From Streptomyces sp. GESEQ-4 (GTDB lineage: Bacteria; Actinomycetota; Actinomycetes; Streptomycetales; Streptomycetaceae), in the NCBI RefSeq assembly GCF_017948455.1, contig NZ_JAFFSU010000011.1, positions 1-64,000 of the forward strand: DNA of 64,000 nucleotides, written 5' to 3'. Numbering within the stretch: position 1 is the stretch's first letter; every line of letters starts with the position of its first letter. The translations under genes were made by a program, and so were the position numbers. Under the pieces are notes generated by a model. That model saw only the letters and a program-made list of their open reading frames with translations, had not been told where the DNA came from and searched no databases. Shown here piece by piece: positions 59,080-64,000 of this stretch.

Positions 59080-60273
59080 ATGTTCTCTGGGCCAAGGGTG
59101 ATCGCGGCGGTGGTGACGGCGTTCCTGCTGGTGACGGCGACCGGATGCGACAGCGAGGGAAGCGACGACGACGCCAAGCCGCGCTGGACACGCTGGCACC
59201 TGGATTACGTCAGCCCATCCCCTGACGGGGCCGTGGTCGACCTGGCCGCCACCGCCAAGGACGAGGGCTGGGCGCTCGCCAACCGGATACCGGACGAGGG
59301 CCCCACCGAGTACCACCTGCTGCACCGCCGCGGCGCCACATGGAAGCGTGCCGAGCTGCCGCTGCGCCTGGCCAAGGGCGCGGAGTTCTCCAACATGCAT
59401 CTGGACGCCTCCGGTCCCGGGAACGTGTGGCTGTTCGCCAGCCAGTTGAAGTTCAGCACCGACGACTTCGAGGGGACGTCGACGGCGATGCGCTGGGACG
59501 GCCGCAGGTGGCGTACGACATCGGTGGACTTCAGCGTGTCGGACGTGGCCGTCCTGGCGCCCGACGACGTGTGGGCGCTGAACGCGGGCTCGGAGACCAC
59601 AGATGCCGATCTGCTGCACTGGGACGGTAAGCGCTGGAGTGGCCACGACCTGCCCACCGATCAGGCCAACGCGCTGGCCGCGAACGGCCCGGACGACATC
59701 TGGGCGGTGGGCTTCCGCGACGACCAGCCGGCGACCGTGCACTTCGACGGGAAGAAGTGGCGGTCGGTCCCGGCGCCCGAATTCCGCCGCCCCGAGCCGG
59801 ATTCGGAGGACGATGCCTCGCTGTGGGACATCGTCGCCGTTGCCCGGAACGAGGTGTGGACGTTCGGCACCCACAGGTACCGGAAGGGCGAGGAGGACCT
59901 CGACACGGGCATCGCCCTGCGCTGGGACGGCCATCGCTGGCGCAAGGCACCGAAGCCCCTCGACACCGCGCTGCGCAAGAACCCCGACCTCGGGTCGTAC
60001 GGGACCCGGGACGGCGCGGGCGGGTTCGTCCTGGGTGACGGACTCCACCGGACGGCCGACGGCGCGCTGCACATGATCAAGGCACCGAAGCCGGTCGCCG
60101 GACGCTCCGGGAAGATCACCAAGGCGGACCGGCGGCAGGACTTCGATGCCAGCGAACTCGAACTCGTCCCCGGCACCCACGAGATCTGGGCCGCGGGCAA
60201 TGTGAGCCTCGATGTCACTGACAACACGAACTTCATGCGGGGCGTGATCGCCTCCTACTTCGCGGGCGGCTGA
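59080..60273 (+). CDS. Putative lipoprotein with repeated beta-strand units
   Basis: This 397-residue protein starts at the ATG at 59080. Residues 1-22 form a signal peptide with a lipobox ending at Cys23 (LVTATGC). The rest shows repeated WDG(K/R)(R/K)W units preceded by (D)(D)(V/I)WA(L/V) stretches (for example APDDVWALNAGS, DADLLHWDGKRWSG, GPDDIWAVGFRD). This pattern is typical of beta-propeller proteins of the Streptomyces cell surface. There are no catalytic residues I can point to. It follows the copper-related set by 50 bp and may or may not be part of it. Confidence 0.8.
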   Translation: MFSGPRVIAAVVTAFLLVTATGCDSEGSDDDAKPRWTRWHLDYVSPSPDGAVVDLAATAKDEGWALANRIPDEGPTEYHLLHRRGATWKRAELPLRLAKGAEFSNMHLDASGPGNVWLFASQLKFSTDDFEGTSTAMRWDGRRWRTTSVDFSVSDVAVLAPDDVWALNAGSETTDADLLHWDGKRWSGHDLPTDQANALAANGPDDIWAVGFRDDQPATVHFDGKKWRSVPAPEFRRPEPDSEDDASLWDIVAVARNEVWTFGTHRYRKGEEDLDTGIALRWDGHRWRKAPKPLDTALRKNPDLGSYGTRDGAGGFVLGDGLHRTADGALHMIKAPKPVAGRSGKITKADRRQDFDASELELVPGTHEIWAAGNVSLDVTDNTNFMRGVIASYFAGG

Positions 60274-60274
60274 C

Positions 60275-60292
60275 CCGACGGGCGCCCGTCGG
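60275..60292. terminator. Palindromic terminator between convergent genes
   Basis: CCGACGGGCGCCCGTCGG is a perfect 18-bp palindrome two bases after the lipoprotein stop codon. It can fold in both directions. Confidence 0.65.
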
Positions 60293-60306
60293 CCCCGATG
60301 ACGCGG

Positions 60307-60807
60307 CTACTTCGCGCGATACCGCCGCATCTTCACGCGCGCCCCGCACACCTGCATCGAGCACCAGCGGCGACGCCCGCCCGGGCTGCGGTCGTAGTAC
60401 GCCCAGTGGCATTCGGGCAGTTCGCAGGCCTTGAGGCGCAGCCAGGTGCCCTCCGTCAGCGCCTGGGCCACGGCCGCCGCGACACGGGAGAGCAGCGGGC
60501 CGTCGTCGGCGGGCGCGAGGGTCGCCGAGCCGTCGTGCTCGTCCACGGCGACGTACAGCGGCGCACGCGCCAGCAGCTCGCCCAGCGGTGTGACCTCGCG
60601 GTGCGGCGGGTGCCCGGCGTGCGCGAGGCAGGCGGCACGCAGGGACTCGCGCAGCTCTCGTACGTCCGTCAGGTCCCGTTCCGTGATGCCGAACCGGTGC
60701 CGTACCTCGGCGGTCTCCAGGCCGTCGATGCCCGATTCCAGGTCGACGGTGTTGACCAGCGCCTCCACTAGGGCGAGCCCGCCGGGTGCGGCCGTTCTGT
60801 CATTCAT
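60307..60807 (-). CDS. CGNR zinc-finger / ABATE-type regulator-like protein
   Basis: This 166-residue protein has an N-terminal alpha-helical ligand-type domain (LVEALVNTVDLESGIDGLET, LRESLRAACLAHAG) and a C-terminal CGNR-type zinc ribbon: CELPECHWAYYDRSPGGRRR, WCSMQVCGARVKMRRYR. The four cysteines are present, but the motif reads CGAR instead of CGNR. Members are thought to be stress-related regulators that bind nucleic acid through the ribbon. It is divergent from the two VOC genes across about 110 bp. Confidence 0.88.
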   Translation of the reverse strand: MNDRTAAPGGLALVEALVNTVDLESGIDGLETAEVRHRFGITERDLTDVRELRESLRAACLAHAGHPPHREVTPLGELLARAPLYVAVDEHDGSATLAPADDGPLLSRVAAAVAQALTEGTWLRLKACELPECHWAYYDRSPGGRRRWCSMQVCGARVKMRRYRAK

Positions 60808-60916
60808 GGTTGCGACGTTACCGCCTATGGGGGAGCATGGAGTAACCGCGTTACCGGTAGAGCGGCATATACGGGTAACTCAGGTAGCTCAGGTAGCTCC
60901 CGACAGGAGGAAAGTC

Positions 60917-61276
60917 ATGGCTCTCGCGAAACTGGGCGTCGTCGTCCTGGACTGTCCCGACCCGCGCGCACTGGCCGGTTTCTACGCCGAGGTGCTGGGC
61001 GGCACCGTGGAGGGCGAGGGCGACTGGGTGGACCTGGCCGTGCCCGGCGGCCAGTCGCTCTCCTTCCAGGCCGCCCCCGGACACGTACCGCCGAAGTGGC
61101 CGGCGGCCGATCAGTCGCAGCAGTTCCACCTGGACCTGACCGTCGATGATCTGGACGCGGCCGAGCAGGGCGTGCTGGCGCTCGGCGCGCAGCCGCTGGA
61201 CACCGAGGACCGCTCGCGGGGCTGGCGTGTGTATGCGGACCCGGCGGGGCACCCGTTCTGTCTGTGCGCCTGCTGA
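60917..61276 (+). CDS. VOC (glyoxalase/bleomycin-resistance) family protein 1
   Basis: This 119-residue protein of the vicinal oxygen chelate fold has two beta-alpha-beta-beta-beta halves: KLGVVVLDCPDPRALAGFYA, then FHLDLTVDDLDAAEQGVLAL, ending ADPAGHPFCLC. It has metal-ligand-type residues, but the substrate is unknown. The ATG at 60917 follows AGGAGGAAA. It is a paralogue of the next gene, from which it is separated by 17 bp. Confidence 0.9.
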   Translation: MALAKLGVVVLDCPDPRALAGFYAEVLGGTVEGEGDWVDLAVPGGQSLSFQAAPGHVPPKWPAADQSQQFHLDLTVDDLDAAEQGVLALGAQPLDTEDRSRGWRVYADPAGHPFCLCAC

Positions 61277-61293
61277 CCGAGGAGGAGTACGTC

Positions 61294-61689
61294 ATGGCAC
61301 CCGTGGCCCGCATCCGCAACGTCGTCGTCGACTGCCCCGATCCCGTCGCACTGGCCCGCTTCTACGCCGCGATCGCGGGCGGCACCCCGCAGGAGGAGGA
61401 CCCGGAGTGGGTCGTACTCCAGGTGCCCGGCGGTCCCCGGATGGCCTTCCAGCCCTCGCCGGACTACACGCCACCGGAGTGGCCGCGGGCGGACCGGAAC
61501 GGGCAGCAGTTCCATCTGGACCTCGACGCGGGCCCGACCTGGGCGGACGTCGACGCGGCGCAGGAGAAGGTGCTGGCGCTGGGAGCACGGCCGCTCGACC
61601 TGGACGACCAGGGCGGCAAGAAGGACTTCTGGGTGTTCGCCGACCCGGCGGGGCATCCGTTCTGCCTGTGCGTGATCCCGGAGGGGTGA
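61294..61689 (+). CDS. VOC family protein 2
   Basis: This protein has 131 residues from the ATG at 61294, behind GAGGAGGAG. It has the same layout as the preceding protein (NVVVDCPDPVALARFYA, FHLDLDAGPTWADVDAAQEK, FADPAGHPFCLC) with a small insertion in the second half. The pair are a tandem duplication in one transcript and could form a heterodimer. Substrate unknown. Confidence 0.9.
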   Translation: MAPVARIRNVVVDCPDPVALARFYAAIAGGTPQEEDPEWVVLQVPGGPRMAFQPSPDYTPPEWPRADRNGQQFHLDLDAGPTWADVDAAQEKVLALGARPLDLDDQGGKKDFWVFADPAGHPFCLCVIPEG

Positions 61690-61787
61690 TCACCCGCCCA
61701 GTGCGGCGATCTTCGCTGTCGACGGCTCGCGGCGCTGCTGTGCGGCACGGGCCGTGAAGTCGGCGCCGCGGAGCACTCGCTGTATGT

Positions 61788-61981
61788 TCACCAGGTCAGC
61801 AGGGTCTTGGGGACTGCGGCTGCGCCCGTCTTGTCACGCGCGACCGCTTCCATGAGGCGCCGGGCGTTTGCCGGAGAACGCCGCCGCCCTTGGAGCTGAT
61901 GCGCACCGGGGTGTGATCGTCGTTGACGCGCTTGATGAGGGCGAACAGATCCCGGCGCGCTTCGCCGGCGTCCATGGTCAT
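61788..61981 (-). pseudogene. Decayed YefM/Phd-type antitoxin gene
   Basis: From the ATG at 61981 the minus strand codes a good YefM N terminus (MTMDAGEARRDLFALIKRVN, then DDHTPVRISSKGG). The reading then breaks. The tail ANARRLMEAVARDKTGAA, typical of the C-terminal half of YefM, appears in another frame right after, so about 25-30 middle residues are deleted with a frameshift. The C terminus is also shortened. No YoeB toxin gene is adjacent. It occupies most of the 325-bp gap between the VOC and dipeptidase genes. Confidence 0.75.
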
Positions 61982-62014
61982 GTGCCGTTGCGTGTCGCAT
62001 CCATCCCGCCGCGC

Positions 62015-63202
62015 TCAGCCGTCCAGTTCCCCGATGGTCGCGTTGGACGGCCCCCGCGTCGTCTGGAGGTCGCGGGAGACGGCCTCCGCGGCGCCGAGGA
62101 CTCGTACCGCGTTCTGCCAGGTCAGCTTGGCGAGGTCGGGGCGGGACCAGCCGCGGTCGAGGAGTTCCGCGATGAGGTTGGGGTAGCCGGAGACGTCGTT
62201 CAGGCCGTCGGGGGTGAAGGCTGTGCCGTCGTAGTCGCCGCCGATGCCGAGGTGGTCGATGCCGGCGACCTCGCGCATGTGGTCGAGGTGGTCGGCGACC
62301 GTGGACGCGGTGGCGACCGGGCGCGGGTGCCGCTCCTCGAAGGCGCGGTGGACCTTCATCGCCTCGGGTGTGGTGTCGAGGTGGTGGAAGCCGTGCGCGC
62401 GCATGTTCTCGTCGGCGGCGGCCGTCCAGTCCACGGCCGCCTGGAGCACGAACTTCGGCACGAAGGTCACCATCGCCATGCCGCCGTTGCCCGACAGGCG
62501 TTCCAGGACGTCGTCCGGGATGTTGCGCGGGTGGTCGCAGACGGCCCGCGCGGACGAGTGGGAGAAGATGACCGGCGCCAGGGTCGCGTCCATCGCGTCC
62601 CGCATGGTCGTCGCCGCCACGTGCGAGAGGTCGACGAGCATGCCCTCGCGGTTCATCTCCCGCACCACCGCACGACCGAAGGCGGACAGCCCGCCGACGC
62701 CGGGCTCGTCCGTCGCCGAGTCCGCCCAGTCCACGTTGTCGTTGTGGGTGAGGGTCATGTAGCGCACGCCGAGCGCGGACAACGCCCGTAGCGTGGCAAG
62801 GGAGTTGGCGATGGAGTGGCCACCTTCGGCGCCCATCAGAGATGCGATACGGCCCTCCGCGCGCGCCGCCTCCATGTCGGCGGCCGTCGTCGCGGGCCTC
62901 AGGTCCTTCGGGTAACGGGCCAGCAACTGCCGTACGCAGTCGATCTGTTCCAGCGTCGCCGCGACCGGTTCGGGCTGGTCCGCGCGGACGTACACCGACC
63001 AGTACTGCGCACCGACGCCGCCCTCCCGCAGGCGCGGGATGTCGGTGTGCAGATGGGCGCTCTGGGACGTGGCGATGTCGCGGGCGTCGAGGTCGTAGCG
63101 GACCTGTTCGCGCAGTGCCCAGGGCAGGTCGTTGTGCCCGTCGACGACGGGGAACTCGCGCAGGAGTTCCCGGGCTGCGTCCAGAGAGCTCACGGCCGTC
63201 AC
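62015..63202 (-). CDS. Membrane dipeptidase (peptidase family M19, renal dipeptidase-like)
   Basis: This 395-residue zinc enzyme cleaves dipeptides, often with D-residues at the C side. The binuclear site is visible as the His and Asp of VVDGHNDLPWALRE (about residue 20) and the later Glu and His residues in GAEGGHSIANSLATLRAL and LVDLSHVAATTMRDAM. The family stretch VIFSHSSARAVCDHPRNIPD and GIGGDYDGTAFTPDGL complete it. There is no signal peptide, so it is probably cytoplasmic despite the family name. The start overlaps the purE stop by four bases, so it is co-transcribed with purK-purE. Confidence 0.95.
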   Translation of the reverse strand: MTAVSSLDAARELLREFPVVDGHNDLPWALREQVRYDLDARDIATSQSAHLHTDIPRLREGGVGAQYWSVYVRADQPEPVAATLEQIDCVRQLLARYPKDLRPATTAADMEAARAEGRIASLMGAEGGHSIANSLATLRALSALGVRYMTLTHNDNVDWADSATDEPGVGGLSAFGRAVVREMNREGMLVDLSHVAATTMRDAMDATLAPVIFSHSSARAVCDHPRNIPDDVLERLSGNGGMAMVTFVPKFVLQAAVDWTAAADENMRAHGFHHLDTTPEAMKVHRAFEERHPRPVATASTVADHLDHMREVAGIDHLGIGGDYDGTAFTPDGLNDVSGYPNLIAELLDRGWSRPDLAKLTWQNAVRVLGAAEAVSRDLQTTRGPSNATIGELDG

Positions 63203-63720
63203 TTCCCGAAACCGAAGCCGTTCGTGCCCTCGACCTTGCCGCGCAGGCGCCTGCCCTTCTCGGCGGCCTGGTCGTTCAGCTCCTGCTGGAACTCCCGCAT
63301 CTTGCCGAGGAGTTCCTGGTCGTGGGCGGCGAGGATACGGGCCGCGAGGAGACCGGCGTTGCGCGCACCGGCGACGGAGACCGTCGCGACGGGGACACCG
63401 GCCGGCATCTGCACGATGGACAGCAGCGAGTCCATGCCGTCCAGGTACTTCAGCGGCACGGGGACGCCGACGACCGGGAGGGGGGTGACGGAGGCGAGCA
63501 TGCCGGGGAGGTGGGCGGCGCCGCCCGCCCCGGCGATGATCACCTTCAGCCCGCGCTCGGCGGCCTGCTCCCCGTACGCGACCATCTCGCGCGGCATGCG
63601 GTGCGCGGAGACGACGTCGACCTCGTACTCGATCTCGAACTCGTCGAGGGCCTGCGCGGCGGCCTCCATGACGGGCCAGTCAGAGTCCGACCCCATGACG
63701 ATGCCAACTACAGGGCTCAT
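63199..63720 (-). CDS. purE: N5-carboxyaminoimidazole ribonucleotide mutase
   Basis: This 173-residue class I PurE rearranges N5-CAIR to CAIR in purine biosynthesis. Family residues are seen in VGIVMGSDSDWPVMEAA (phosphate loop), VVSAHRMPREM with the conserved His, and IAGAGGAAHLPGMLAS. The ATG at 63720 overlaps the purK stop by four bases (ATGA). It acts directly after PurK, encoded upstream. Confidence 0.97.
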   Translation of the reverse strand: MSPVVGIVMGSDSDWPVMEAAAQALDEFEIEYEVDVVSAHRMPREMVAYGEQAAERGLKVIIAGAGGAAHLPGMLASVTPLPVVGVPVPLKYLDGMDSLLSIVQMPAGVPVATVSVAGARNAGLLAARILAAHDQELLGKMREFQQELNDQAAEKGRRLRGKVEGTNGFGFGK

Positions 63721-64000
63721 TCTGTGATCGTGCCTCTCAGATAACCGGCAGCGTGACGGGCGCGCTCCAGCACGTCGTCCAGGTCGTCGCCGTAAGTGTT
63801 GACGTGGCCCACCTTGCGGCCGGGCTTCACGTCCTTGCCGTACATATGGATCTTGAGCTGGGGGTCGCGGGCCATGCAGTGCAGGTACGCGGGGTACATG
63901 TCGGGGTAGTCGCCGCCGAGGACGTTGACCATGACCGTCCACTTGGCGCGCGGACGCGGGTCGCCGAGCGGGAGGTCGAGAACGGCCCGTACGTGATTGG
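63717..64000 (-). CDS. purK: N5-carboxyaminoimidazole ribonucleotide synthase, C-terminal part
   Basis: This gene enters from the right edge; only about the last 94 codons are present. The end has the PurK C-terminal domain pattern: NHVRAVLDLPLGDPRPRAKW, VMVNVLGGDYPDMYPAYLHC, and KIHMYGKDVKPGRKVGHVN. PurK uses ATP and bicarbonate to carboxylate aminoimidazole ribonucleotide. It is the first visible gene of the purK-purE-dipeptidase transcript. Confidence 0.95.
   Translation of the reverse strand, partial: NHVRAVLDLPLGDPRPRAKWTVMVNVLGGDYPDMYPAYLHCMARDPQLKIHMYGKDVKPGRKVGHVNTYGDDLDDVLERARHAAGYLRGTITE

Overview
This window looks like a piece of a Streptomyces chromosome, or that of a very close relative. 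The base composition and codon use are strongly G+C-rich. It carries an 87-residue WhiB, the F420 genes fbiA and fbiB, a TIGR03089 protein, a DUF3499 protein, and a leader of the type that precedes Streptomyces 16S rRNA. From memory, the backbone order (ahcY, manA, manB, whiB, fbiAB, LCP genes, purEK) matches the S. coelicolor SCO3023-SCO3060 neighbourhood; I could not check this here.

Layout. Positions 1-400 are the promoter and leader of an rRNA operon that runs leftwards out of the window. Next come a SpoIIM-like and an RDD membrane protein, a conserved hypothetical, and S-adenosylhomocysteinase (ahcY). Facing ahcY is a lone fructose-type PTS permease with domain order B-C-A, followed by a cation diffusion facilitator. 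Positions 8.8-13.6 kb hold a mannose module (manA, SIS isomerase-like, Trm112-like, manB) broken up by tandem repeats and a long G+C-rich extragenic repeat. Positions 13.7-22.1 kb hold an LctP permease, DUF3499, a zincin-like protein without its HExxH, DUF5719 and a giant membrane glycosyltransferase. whiB is at 22.1-22.4 kb. Positions 22.8-25.8 kb hold a cysteine dioxygenase preceded by a 31-codon ORF ending in a cysteine run, then fbiA and fbiB. An AlkA-like glycosylase follows.

Positions 27.2-32.5 kb are a block of six genes (DUF998, aldo/keto reductase, TetR, two SDRs, LysR). It is bounded by an imperfect direct repeat of about 35 bp, and the right copy is the 3' end of the sugar-phosphate nucleotidyltransferase gene. 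It reads as an insertion at a gene 3' end. Positions 33.8-50.9 kb form a cell-envelope region: a PGRP-type amidase, TIGR03089, seven LytR-CpsA-Psr (LCP) genes (four of them a tandemly duplicated two-gene module), a VanX-like dipeptidase, a methyltransferase, a Cys/Met-rich copper-binding protein and a family 2 glycosyltransferase.

Positions 50.9-51.6 kb hold a HigBA-like toxin-antitoxin pair with a palindromic operator and an apparent frameshift in the toxin. Acyl-CoA dehydrogenase and UDP-glucose dehydrogenase follow. Positions 54.7-59.0 kb are a compact copper-related gene set: a His/Pro-rich anchored protein, a CopC-CopD fusion, two cupredoxins and a YceI-like protein. One cupredoxin carries an unfamiliar duplicated C-terminal domain. 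The right end holds a lipoprotein, a CGNR-type protein, two VOC proteins, a decayed YefM antitoxin, an M19 dipeptidase, purE and the 3' part of purK.

The most interesting items are the polycysteine leader ORF before cysteine dioxygenase, the repeat-bounded redox block, the duplicated C-terminal domain of the secreted cupredoxin, and the LCP expansion.
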